Positions 11,541 to 22,499 of a stretch of DNA of 64,000 nucleotides are shown here, one piece after another. The notes under the pieces are model-generated. The model was not told where the DNA came from and did not search any database. It saw nothing but the letters and a program-made list of their open reading frames with translations. Location: positions 93,152,984 to 93,216,983 of the forward strand of contig NC_056005.1 in NCBI RefSeq assembly GCF_018446385.1, given 5' to 3'. Numbering within the stretch: position 1 is the stretch's first letter; each line of letters opens with the position of its first letter. Source of the DNA: Zingiber officinale. Lineage: Eukaryota; Streptophyta; Magnoliopsida; Zingiberales; Zingiberaceae. The position numbers and the translations under genes are program-made.

Positions 11541-11828
11541 GTTATACTCCGACATCTTTGAGAAAGAGGATCGTTAAGGTCAGAAAGAAGAGAAACAGAG
11601 CATCGGAGGAAAAATGACGAAGTCTTAGGGTTTTTGTCAAATATTTATAAGAATTCTTCAAAAAGACTAGCTAAGGGAGACCATTGGATCTTAGCAGTAT
11701 GAAAAGCGGGATCAACTACAAGCCGTTGGATGATCAAGTAAAGTGGTGGGTACAGTAAAAAAAGGTACATATATGATGTCAGTTATACACATGTCACCAA
11801 TCGGAATTCAATGCCTCTTCTAACCTTT

Positions 11829-13318
11829 TAGAAGATCTCTTGATCTTCTACCGTATTCCTCTTCTAACCTCGGACGTTGTGTGGGCAACGATCTTCCGAG
11901 ATGAGAACCACCTAGGCACCTTCTTCCTTCTTCCTTCAAGTTTCGGCCAAGCACAAGAACTTTCAAAGGATGAAGAATTTTCCACCAACCAAGCTCCAAG
12001 GGATGCATGCTTTCTCTCCTTCTTCTCCTTCCTTGATCCGGCCACATCCTCCAAGCTCCAAGAGATGATAGATTTCGGCCACAACAAGAGGAGAGAAGAG
12101 AAAGGAAGGGTCGGCCACCACACCAAGGAAAAGAGGGAGAAAAATAGAATATAGTCCTTCACCTTGAAGCCTCCTCTAACCCCTCTTTTATAATCCTCGG
12201 TCTTGGCAAATAAGGAAAATTTAATAAAAACTTCCTTAATTCTTTTGCCATTGAAAAGGAAAATTTATTTAATTAAAAACAATTTTTCTTTTCAATTTGT
12301 AATGGCCGGCCACCACATAAATTCTCCAAGCAAATAAAATTTTAAACAAAAATTAAAAATTCCTTATTTGCTTCCGGAAATTTATAAAATTTCTCCAATA
12401 ATTTTTATCCCTTCATGATTGATTTATAAAAAGGAAATTTAATAAATTAAAATATTTCTTTTAAACATGTGGATAAAAAGAAAGTTATCTCTATAAATTA
12501 AAAACTCTTTTAATCTACAAATAAGGAAAGATATCAAATCTTTTCTTAATCTTTTGTAGAAACTTATAAAAGAGAATATTTAATTTTAAACTCTCTTTTA
12601 AATCATGAACATGGTTAAAAAGGAAAGTTTTCTTAAAATTTAAAATCCTCCTTTAATCAACAAATAAGGAAAGATTTCAAATTTTAAAATCTCTTTTAAA
12701 CATGTAGATGATTTACAAATAAGGAAAGTTTTTACCAAAAATTAAAACCATCCTTTTAAACTACAAATAAGGAAAGAGATTAATCTCTTCTCTTAATCTT
12801 TTGTAGAAAGCTATAAAAGGAAATTTTTAATTTTTAAACTCTCTTTTAAAATCATGATATCCACATAAGAAATAATTTTAATAAAAATCCTCTTTAATAT
12901 TCTAGTGGCCGGCCACCTAAGCTTGGGACCCAAGCTTTGGCCGGCCACCTACATGACTCATCCACTTGGTCTTGGCCGGCCCTAGCTTGGGTTCCAAGCT
13001 AGCTTGGCCGACCCCATTGGATGGGTAAGAAGGTGGGTATGCGGTGGGTATAAATCTCTATATACTAGAGGCTACGATAGGGACCGAGAGGAAGAATTGG
13101 TTTTGGTCTCCCGATAAAATTAAGCATCCCGTGCTCGCCCCGAACACACAACTTAATTTCATCAATAATAATTCATTCCACTAAAGAACTATTATTGAAC
13201 TACCGCACCAATCCCAAATTACATTTTGGGCTCCTTCTTATTATGAGTGTGTTAGTCTCCCTGTGTTTAAGATAACAAATGTCCACTAATTAAGTAAGTT
13301 ACTGACAACTCACTTAAA
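11829..13318 (-). repeat. D-family LTR fragment, minus orientation
   Basis: About 1.5 kb matching the middle of the solo LTR at 55580-57959 (roughly 56095-57305) and, inverted, 14003-15445. It lacks both LTR ends. Words GGCCGGCC and the palindrome AAGCTTGGGACCCAAGCTT (12919-12937) lie in it. It is immediately followed by a 10-base match to the initiator-tRNA primer site on the minus strand (13321-13330). Confidence 0.75.
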
Positions 13319-13343
13319 GGTCTGATACCACTAAGCTAGCTTT

Positions 13344-16300
13344 TGTTAGGATGTATACTAAAAGCCTAGCTTTTGGTATAAACATTTATCTAGAAATAAG
13401 AATCACATTGGTCAAATGTCTACATTTATGATAAATGTAATTGTTCAATTAATTTATATTATAGATAACATGGTGTGTGGTGTCACACACAGAAGATCAT
13501 GTTATCGGTTCCTTATAAATTATAAACAGTAGCTCACGACCAAGATGGAAAGGAACAAACCATTGGAAGGTCGTAGTTGAATTAGGTATTAGTTTATCTT
13601 AACTATATAATTACACTAGTACACTTAGAGTATATTGAGTAGGACCATTTGAGGTCGTTTCTTTTATACTGACTTTATAAAGGAACAAAGGCCTCAGTTA
13701 TTATGGAAGTGTGTGCTCTTAATCCTAATATAATAACAAGCACATATATTTAATATTTATTTCTTTAATTTATCAATGGGTGAGATTTAGTTCGATAAAT
13801 CAATAAGCCCGATAAGTTGGGAAATGATATCACTTATAGTGTGTGTTGTTGATTATAGAAGCTACTGTGTCCTAGTGATCTAGGTTGAGAATGTCCCCAA
13901 GAGGAGCTCATAAGGATTGTCATGTTAAACCCTGCAGGTGGACTTAGTCCGACATGACGATGAAGTTGAGTGGTACTACTCTTGGAGCTAGATATTAATT
14001 AAGTGAGTTGTCAGTAACTTACTTAATTAGTGGACATTCGACATCTTAAACACAGGGAGACTAACACACTCATAATAAGAAGGAGCCCAAAATGTAATTT
14101 GGGATTGGTGTGGTAGTTCAATAATAGTTCTCTAGTGGAATGAATTATTATTGATAAAATTAAGTTATGTGTTCGAGGCGAACATGAGATGCTTAATTTT
14201 ATCGGGAGACCAAAATCAATTCCTCCTTTCAGTCCATATCGTAGTCTCTTAATTATATAGTACTATACCCACCTATACCCACCTTCTTACCTATCCCATA
14301 GGGGTCGGCCAAGCTAGCTTGGAGACCAAGCTAGGGCCGGCCAAAGTTTGGTTCATGGGTGCTTCAAGGTGGTCGGCCCTAGCTTGGGTTCAAGCTTGGT
14401 GTGGCCGACCCATATTAAAATAAAAGGATTTTTATTTTTTAAAATTTTTCTTATATGGATAACATGATTTAAAAGAGAGTTCAAAAATTTAAATCTTTCC
14501 TTTTATAAGATTCTACAAAAGATTAAGAGAAGAGCTAAATTTCTTTCCTTATTTGTAGATTAAAAGGTTGATTTTAATTTTGGTAAAAACTTTCCTTTTA
14601 ATTATGTTCATGATTTAAAAGAAAATTTAAAAATTAAAAATTCTCTTTTATTAGTTTCTACAAAAGATTAAAAAAAGATTTAATATCTTTCCTTATTTGT
14701 AGATTGAAAGGAGATTTTAATTTTTAGAGATAACTTTCCTTTTTAGAAATTATCCACATGTTTAAAAGAAAGATTTTAATTTATAAAATTTCTTTTTATT
14801 AACCAATCATGAAGGGATTAAAATTATTGGAGAAATTTTTATAAATTTCTAGAAACAAATTAGGAAGTTTTAATTTTTGTTTTAATTAAAACTCTCCTTG
14901 TTTTGGGGAAAGAGGTGGCCGGCCAAATAAATTGGAGAAGAGAAAATTATTTTTAATTAAATAAATTTTCCTTATCATGGCAAAAGAATTAAGGAAGTTT
15001 TTATTTAAATTTCCTTATTTGCCAAGACCAAGGATTATAAAAGAGGAGGTAGAGGAGGCTTCATGGTGAACGACTCTATTCTTTTTCTTCCTCTCTTTTC
15101 TTCCTTGGTGTGGCCGGCCCCTAGAGGTTCCCCTTCTCCTTCTCTCTTTTCCTTCTTGTGCCCGAGACTTCATCATCTCTTGGAGGCATAGAAGTGGCCG
15201 GATCTAGCTTGGAGAAAAGGAGAGAAAGGAGTCTTGTTTCATGCATCCCTTGGAGCTTGGTTGGTGGAAAAAGATCTTCATCTTTTGGAAGCATTGTGCT
15301 TGGCCGAAACTTGAAGAAAGGAGAAGAAGGTGTTTTGGTGGTTTCTCATCTCGGAAGATCATTGCCCACACAACGTCCGAGGTTAGAAGAGGAATACGGT
15401 AGAAGATCAAGAAGTCTTTCTAAAAGGTATAACTAGTATTTTTCCTTTCCGCATCATACTTAGGGATGACAATGGGGCGGGGCGGGGGCGGGTTTGCCAT
15501 TCCCATCCCCGCCCCGTTCTCATATTTTCGGGTTCGGGTTCGGGGATTCCCCATCCCCGCCCCATTTCTAAATTTAATTTATATTATTATTATTATTATT
15601 TAATAATAATTATTAATGATAATATTAATATTAATATCAATATCAATAATATTATTATTAATAATATTTTCAAAATTTTTAATATTAATATTAACACTAT
15701 TATTAATATTTTTTAAAAATCATATTATTATTTATTAATATTAATAATAATAATATTCGGGGCGGGTTCGGGGATGGGGATAGTATTCCCATACCCGCCC
15801 CAAACCCGCCCCCTCCCCGAAAAAACGGGGGTCCCCCTCCCCCTTTCGGGGTTTCCCCCCGGGGCCCCCAACCCCCGGGGAAAATTGTCATCCCTAATCA
15901 TACTAGTTATTTTTGGAAATAATACCAAATACAAGAGGCATGCGATTCTAGTATTTCAAATTTATTTTCGATGTTGTGTTCTTTTGTTTTTTACTTTTCC
16001 TTGTGATTTGATTGTTCTTTTCGGTTGACCTAAAGTTATTTAAGGCAATTAAATATTAACTTTCCTTAAAAGGCTTTGTTTAGTCGGTGGTGGTTGTTCC
16101 CATATCCAAGAAGGTCATGTGCCTCGCCACGTCAGTACTGGAAGCCAATTTTGAAAATTAATATTTAATGAAATTAATAACCTAGGTGATTTGGATCGAA
16201 CGTGTTAAGTTCTGCAGGAGATCTGAGTCTAAACCTAAAAGAACAAATAGATTAAACTTTGGATCAAACGTGTTAAGTTCCGCAGGCGATCCAAGTTTAA

Positions 16301-16395
16301 TTTAAAAGAACACATGGTAGCTAGGAAAAGGTTCAGACCTTTGTACAAAATTTTTGTACAGTGGAACCATTAGGTTTTCCGAGTAGCAACCAACA
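13344..16395 (+). repeat. D-family LTR, plus orientation, near full length
   Basis: Starts TGTTAGGATGTATACTAAAA and ends GTAGCAACCAACA. It matches the solo LTR 55580-57959 in reverse. Without the MITE at 15461-15896 it is about 2.6 kb. The 5-bp flanks (GCTTT and GGTCG) do not match, so it is not a simple solo LTR; a deletion or rearrangement removed one border. It interrupts an antisense ORF at 16396. Confidence 0.8.
15461..15896. mobile_element. hAT-type MITE, GC-rich, with 8-bp duplication
   Basis: 436 bp with 13-bp inverted ends TAGGGATGACAAT / ATTGTCATCCCTA and an 8-bp duplication ATCATACT (15453-15460 and 15897-15904). The related solo LTR at 55580-57959 shows the empty site near 56072-56080. 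The core has G-rich and C-rich arms (GGGGCGGGGCGGGGGCGGG near 15475) around an AT-only middle of TTA/AAT triplets. It has no coding capacity. Eight-base duplication and TAGGG ends point to the hAT superfamily. Confidence 0.9.
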
Positions 16396-16952
16396 GGTCG
16401 GATGTTAATGAAGTTTCTTTATATCAAGAAGAGGGAGAAAAGAGGATTGCCATGTGGTAGACCACGGAGTAGGTTCAGGAAATCTTATAAAAAAGAAACG
16501 TGATTTCCAACCCTTGATGGACAAGGGTATCTCTTCAAAGAAAATCATTTTTGGACAGGATTAGAAAAGAAATACTTTCGGTTCTGATTTTTTTGAATAG
16601 GAGAACATAAAAATGTTATGGGGTGTGAGAGGAATATCAAAAAGATGAAATAACATATACATCCCACACAGATAACGAAAGGCATTTGGGACAAATTGTT
16701 GTAGAGGAATATTGAAGTATTGGCTTACTTCTGATAGAAAGGGAGGTATAGGAAAGCGTAGACCGACTACCGACTGATCCTTAAAGAAATTAGCATAATC
16801 ATCAGGAGGAAGATGAGGACGAGCATCAGGGCAAGAAATTTTGATACAATAATCCTTAAAGATTTTGTATTGGAGACGAATGGCGGCTCTATCGGCATTG
16901 TCGAAAGAGGAATGGGTATGAACATACCAGGGGAAAATGACTCTTCAGCCAT
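16396..16952 (-). pseudogene. Antisense ORF of Tat-type element, copy 2, N-terminal part only
   Basis: The minus strand from an ATG at 16952 shows the PF04195-like blocks DRAAIRLQYKIFKDY, VVGLRFPIPPFLSEVSQYF, IPLQQFVPNAFRYLCG and KGWKSRFFFIRFPEPTPW, in two or more frames, with stops. The D-family LTR cuts it at 16395, and the C-terminal part is not found on the other side. It lies 0.6 kb left of a plus-strand LTR, the same order as copy 3. Confidence 0.7.
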
Positions 16953-17596
16953 GAAAGAGCACGAAAATAACTAGGGGATGAGCGACTTACTAAGATCTTA
17001 AGGAAGCAGCATAACAGAGGGAGGTCGGGAAAAACAAGGGAGCGGAGGGTGTTTGAGAAGGTAAAGAAGAAGAATCATCGGAGTGCAAGTTGAAGAAGAT
17101 GAAGTGTTAAGACTAAGGAGTGTTTAGAGTTTTTAAGATGTTATGGCTAATAATAACCACCGCTAGATTGAAACAACTTATGCGTGGAGGACCATTGATT
17201 TACCAAGAAAAATAGTCAGTAAGTCGCTTGCGGAGGAATGCGTAAGTGATCATTTCAAAAAGTGAGAGATAATGCCACGTGACACTTATCCGTGATGGAC
17301 ACGATAGGCCAAATCATATCTACGCCAATACACCTTATGTTCATGCGTCCTTAGCATTTTCTTTCTGTTGGAGGACCAATTACCAATGAGAGGATTTTTG
17401 AAAAAGTTGCTCAGTTCTCCAAGCATAAATGAGGAAGAAAAGGAGGTGTGGAATAATAGACTAGATAAGTAAGTTTGGGTATTTATTTGCGAAATTGAGA
17501 AATTTTCATAAATATAACAAGTAAATGAACAAAACTAGAACTTGGGTCTAGTCAGTCGGCTATATCTCCTTCGATTAGATTTGAAGGGGAGACTAG
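16953..17596. other. Spacer between antisense ORF copy 2 and LTR
   Basis: No gene seen. The last 20 bases before the LTR include the purine tract GAAGGGGAGACTAG (17583-17596), the expected polypurine tract; the same motif GAGGGGAAGACT precedes the LTR at 25610. Confidence 0.5.
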
Positions 17597-17895
17597 TGAT
17601 ATGAGTTATGATGAGTGAACCCTTCAGGTGACGTGGAAGCCAAAGTCGAGAGGAAGGGGTGACGCCCAAACTTGGTTCAGCATAAGGCTCTTTGTATATT
17701 CTCGGATGGAAAACACTAGACAGGCCCAAATGTGTTTAGTCTTATCAAGTCTGTGTCACATAAAGGGACAGGTAGAGACCGATCGACCGAGGGATTTTGT
17801 GCATGCGTCCGGATAGACATAAATCTGCCTGTGACAAAAGGCATTCAGTCTTATAAAGTTTCTAGCATACCTTCGGCCGAGTGAAGATCGAACGA

Positions 17896-18460
17896 GTGTG
17901 AGGATGCTTGTATGCACACGACAAAGCCCGACTGAGCCTAAAAGCATTCAGCCTGATAAAGTTTCTAGTATAAATTCGGCCGAGAGAAGACCGAATGAGT
18001 GTGAGGATGCTTATATGCGCTCAACCGGGCAAAGCTCGGTTAAGCCTAAAGGTACTCAGCCTTATAAAGTTTCTAACATATGTTGGGAGGAGCAAAGACT
18101 AAACGAGTGTGAGGATGCTTGTATGCATTTGACCAGGCAATGTCTAGCCGAGCTTAAAGGCACTCGACCTTATAAAGTTTCTAGCATACGTTTGGCTGAG
18201 CGAAGACCGAACAAGTGTGAGGATGCCAGTATGCGCTCGGCCGGGCTTTTCTAGCATACATTCGGTCGAGCGAAGACCAAACGAGTGTGAGGATGCTTGT
18301 ATGCGCTCGACCAAGCACAGCCCGACCGAGCTTAAAGGCACTGAGCCTTATAAAGTTTCTAGCATACGTTGGGTCGAGCGAAGACCGAACGAGTGTGAGG
18401 ATGCTTGTATGCGCTTGACCGGGCAAATCCTGACCGAGCTTAAAGGTACTCAACTTTAAA
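17896..18460. repeat. 108-bp tandem array in LTR, about six units
   Basis: GTGTGAGGATGC recurs at 17896, 17999, 18107, 18215, 18285 and 18393; spacing is about 103-108 except one 70-bp unit that lost its middle. The 36-codon length keeps frames open (17898-18254), which are not genes. Confidence 0.85.
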
Positions 18461-18485
18461 AGACTTTTAGCATACGACCGGCTTA

Positions 18486-18775
18486 ATGACTGGCTATAAG
18501 GTATTCAACAGAAGGTGTTCTCATAATACGACCTACTTAATGACTAGTCGAGAGGTATTTAACAGAAGCTATTCTCAATATACGACCAGCTTTATGTCCA
18601 GCCATGATATATTCAACAGAAGGTGTTCTTATGATACGACCAACTTAATAACCGGTCGGGATATATTCAACAGAAGGTGTTCTCATGATATGACAGGCTT
18701 AATGATCAGCCGGGATATATTCAATAAAAGGTGTTCTCATGATACGACCGACTTAATGACTAGCCAGTATAGGAA
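18486..18775. repeat. 54-bp tandem array in LTR, five units
   Basis: ATTCAACAGAAGG-type words recur near 18503, 18557, 18610, 18664 and 18718, each next to a TTAATGACTAG-like word. The period is half that of the neighbouring 108-bp array. Confidence 0.8.
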
Positions 18776-19295
18776 ATATTCTCTAGAAGCTTCTTCACTA
18801 ATCAGTTACAGTGATAAACTCCTTCGCATATGTCATCAGAGGTTCAAGTCATAAACGACAAAGAGGGTACATCTGAGGTAAAAAAAAAGATTCCTCAGAG
18901 GATTATTACACGAAGTTTAGGTTGTACTTCTCTCATCTCCTAACAAACTCTAACAAACCGGGGAATACCTCACGATCGTGGAGGTCATGTGAGGTGGTAT
19001 AAAAAGGGGAATCCTCTCCGCTGACAAGGTATGCAAACACAAGTACTTGCATTTGAAACCCTATTTTTCTGCATTCTCTGTTACTGTTCTTCTTCCACTT
19101 TTCCAAGAGAGGAGACTAACTTGAGCGTCGAAAGACCTTGCCAGGGATTCCCACCCAGGACTTAGGTCATTGACATTTTGTTGGCTCGTCTCACTGTGCA
19201 CAGGATCATCAAAGAATTCCTTCAGATCCTGAGAGGTTCGTTGTTCTTCATTCACTGGAGCCAACGCACCATCTCATCGCCTTCAGACAGGATCA

Positions 19296-21243
19296 TATAC
19301 GTAGACGATATTTTGATAAAATCCTTTCAAGCTTCTGAACTCTGTGTAAATATAAGAAGACCTATCGAACGTTAAAGAAGTACGGAGTCAAGCTCAACCC
19401 ATTCAAGGCAAAAAGTGGATGATTTCTCGGCTACATTGTAACCGAGTGGGGGATTGAAGCACATACGAGCAAAGTGGAGGCACTCTAGGACATGCCCCCT
19501 CCGTACAACTTGATGGAGGCTTAGTGATTGACCAGACGGATTATAGCATTATCATGATTCTTCTCCAAGTCGTCCAATCGGAGCCACCCATTTTTCAAAG
19601 TTCTACGCCAAGCTATGAAATTTCAATAGGATGCAGAGTACAACAAGGCGTTGGAAGAGCTCAAGAGTTATTTAACTTCCTTACCTATACTGGCAAAACC
19701 CATCGTCGGTGAGCCGCTGTGGATGTATCTGTCATCCATAGAGTGAGCAGTCAGATTGGCCTTGGTTCAATAGAATGGTGCTGAACAATAATCAATGCAC
19801 TTTTTTAATCACTTATTGAAAGATACTGAATGTCGCTACACCTGTCTTGAGAAATTGGCATACGGGCTGGTTCTCACTGCTTGGAGATTACGCATATACT
19901 TTTTATCACATCCCAACTTCATGTTAACTAACAACACGCTCAGAAGAGTCCTCCTTAACCAAGAGGCGTCCGAGCGGCTGATTAAGTGGACCACAAGATT
20001 AAGTGAGTTCGACAAATAGTACCAGCCTAGATCGGCGATCAAGGCACAAGTCTTAGCCAATTTTGTAACTAAAGTGCAGAACATTGAGCTAGAAGCAACT
20101 TGGAAGATATATGTGGATGGGTCATCCACCCGACAGGGCAACGAAGTAGGCATACTATTCGTCAGGATAGATTGCAACTGTCCGTTCGGCTTGACTATTG
20201 AGCTACGAATAATAAGGCAGAGTACGAAACTCTGATCGTTCATCTGGGCAGTCATTCATTAGCAAGGAAAATCCTATTGGTGGGCTATTTTTAGCCTACT
20301 ATGCAAGACGATGCCACTCAGACGGTAGCAACCTACTTATCTTGCCAGAAATATCAAAACATATTGCACAGACCTACAGAAGAGTTGAATGCATCTATTG
20401 TCTCTTGTCCGTTCGACTAGTGGGACATAAACATTGTTGGACCCTTCCCCTTGGCAACTAGACAGAGGAAATTTCTTCTTGTGGCTATAGACTACTTCTC
20501 CAAGTGAGTGGAGGTCGAGCCGCTTGCCAAGATAACTGAATAGATGGTTATCAAGTTCTTGTGGCAGAATATCGTATGTCAATTTGGCGTTCCGCACAAA
20601 CTCGTCTCCGACAATGGAAGGCAATTTCAAGGAAGGAGGCTCAGAGAGTGGTGTGACGGTTATGGTATTACACAAGCCTTCACTTCAGTGGCTTACCCTC
20701 AAAGCAATGGCCAAGTGAAAGTTACTAATAGAGAAATCCTCAGAGGACTCAGTACTCAGCTCAACCACGTTGAAGGAAGTTGGATAGATAAACTACTGAG
20801 CGTGCTGTGGACCTACTACACCATGCCTAGAGAAGCTACCGACATAATCCAGTTCCATTTAGTATACAGGGGAGAGCAGTGGTACCGTTCGAGATAGGAA
20901 TTGAATACAATCGGATGCAGCTCCACGATGAGGAAAATCCCGAGCAGCGTCTAATGGAACTAAACTTAATAGATGAAATTATAGATAAAGCAATCGTCTG
21001 GTTAATGGCATACCGACAGAGGATGAAATAGGACTATAATAGAAGGGTGATTCCTAAATCCTTCCAGATTGGTGACTTAGTCTGGAAAAGAGACAAGTCG
21101 GTCGGCAACGTCACCAAACTGGAGGCCCCTTAGGGAGAACCGTATAAAGTAATCGAAAAGCTCAACTCGGGATCATATTATTTACAAGATAAAAATGGAA
21201 GGAACCTAGAACATCCTTGGAGTGCAAACCATCTACAACCCTA
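19296..21243 (+). pseudogene. Gypsy RT C-terminal part, RNase H and integrase
   Basis: Continues the RT cut at 7254: VDDILIKS, then YGVKLNP, FLGYIVTE, and the RNase H side (LLKDTECRYTCLEKLAYGLV, later KIYVDGSSTRQGNEVG at about 20107). Integrase core blocks follow: WDINIVGPFPLATRQRKFLL with the first Asp, VSDNGRQF with the second, and the NREIL stretch with the Glu (about 20420-20740). The C-terminal IGDLVWKR block is near 21070. Ten or more stops and shifts break the frame, so no active enzyme is made. The longest open piece is 20544-20897. Confidence 0.85.
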
Positions 21244-21339
21244 ACGAACCAAGTAGTAAGTTGGTGATCGAACTCCTGTAAATTGTAAACATATCTGTTC
21301 TATGAATGCAGAAATATTTAAATGAAAAATTGGCTAAGT

Positions 21340-22030
21340 GTCGTAGACTCATGTGTCACTCAGCCATGTTATAAGCGAGTATGCTCTCACGCCTCAACTA
21401 TAGCCCCCGGGTTTTAGACTAGGCTTGTCCTAGACTCACGTGCTAATCAGTGGTGTTATAAGCGAGCATGCCCTCACACCTTAAGATTATAGCCCCCGAG
21501 TTTCAGACCACACTTGTCCTAGACTCACGTGTAGATCGGTCGTGTTATAATCAAGCATGCCCTCACACCTTAAGATTATAGCACCCAGGTTTCAGACCAA
21601 GCTTATCCCAGACTCATATGTCGATCGGTCATGTTATAAGTGAGCATGCTCTCGCACCTCAACTATAGCCCCCGGGTTTCAGATCGGGCTTGTCCCAGAC
21701 TCACATGCCTATCGGCTATGTTATAAGCGAGCATGTCCTCACGCCTTAAGATTATAGCCCCCGGATTTTAGACCGGGCCTGTCTTAAATTCCCGTGCTGA
21801 TCGACCTTATTATAAGTGAGGATGCCCTAGCGCCTTAAGATTATAGCCCTCAAGTTTTAGACTGGGCCTGTTCTAGACTCACGTGTCAATCGATTATGTT
21901 ATAAGCAAGCATACCCTCGCGCCTTAATATTATAGCCCCTAGGTTTTAGACCAGGCCTGTCCCAGACTCATATGCCGATCAACCATGTTGTAAGCGAGTA
22001 TGCTCTCGCGCCATATAAGCGCGCCATATA
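21340..22030. repeat. 88-bp tandem array between pol and antisense ORF, about 8 copies
   Basis: Units contain GTTATAAGCGAGCATGCCCT and TATAGCCCCCGGGTTTCAGA; starts at 21368, 21455, 21543 and on. It sits at the same place in the element as the 42-bp and 88-bp arrays left of antisense ORF copy 1, but its sequence differs. From 22031 to about 22250 decayed units continue. Confidence 0.85.
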
Positions 22031-22499
22031 AGTATAAGCCCCAGGTTTCAAACCGAGCTTGTCAAAAACTCTTGATCCATTTGAGAGAGTTATAAGTGAG
22101 CCAAGCCCTCGTGCTAAGTGTCAAAGACTCTTGATCCGTTTAGGAAAATTATAAATAAGATAAGCCCTCACGTTAAGTGTCAAAAACTCACTTGTCGTTT
22201 GGCTGTGATATCAGCAAGCAAAGCACTTGCACTTAATGCTCAAGATGCATGTGATGCTCAGCCGAGATCAACTCTCGTTCTACATAATATATGGACAAAT
22301 ATAAAAACTAAGTCAAGTACACTAAGGCTATGTTGAAAGATTGAAAACTCCCACAATAGAGAACTTAAAAGCGTTGAACGGGCGCTCATCGATTCATACT
22401 TAAAAATTTTTTACAAAGTGCTTTCAGTGGAGGTTGTCAATAAACTTAGTGAAAAAACTACACAAGGTAGTCGAGCATGTCATTCAGGAGTGAACCTGA

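Larger units (their letters stand above)
7255..19295. mobile_element. 12-kb composite Tat-related insertion with inverted LTR ends
   Basis: Bounded by TATAC duplications and by TGATCC at the left and GGATCA at the right. The first 335 bp or so are the reverse complement of the last 335 bp, through the TATA box, so both outer ends are LTR 3' (U5) ends. Contents from the left: inverted LTR stub, 42-bp and 88-bp arrays, an antisense ORF (minus), two opposed D-family LTR copies, a second antisense-ORF fragment (minus), and a plus-strand LTR (17597-19295). No gag or pol is found inside. A normal LTR element has direct, not inverted, LTRs, so this is a rearranged or aberrantly integrated product; how it formed is unknown. 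Confidence 0.7.
17597..19295 (+). repeat. Tat-type LTR at the right edge of the 12-kb insertion
   Basis: About 1.7 kb, starting TGATATGAG after a purine tract and ending GACAGGATCA at the TATAC duplication. It carries two tandem arrays, a TATA box TATAAAAAGG at 18998-19007 and a downstream CTTGAGCGTCGAA block that recurs in the LTRs at 26291 and 47732. Orientation from the TATA box is plus. Confidence 0.75.

Noticed and set aside
11840-12162. 104-codon frames on both strands at the D-family LTR
   Set aside because: They recur only as part of LTR copies and have shifted or broken frames in the other copies (15158-15436, 56097-56465).
15703-16028. Pro/Gly-rich frames at 15703-16028
   Set aside because: They lie in the GC-rich arm of the hAT MITE and its LTR flank.
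13344-16395. Plain solo LTR
   Set aside because: Ends are intact but flanking 5-mers GCTTT and GGTCG differ, and a partial inverted copy abuts it, so a rearrangement is needed.
17898-18459. Repeat-protein gene with 36-residue units
   Set aside because: The 108-bp array is within an LTR, frames are open on both strands and one unit is cut by 38 bp without regard to a product.
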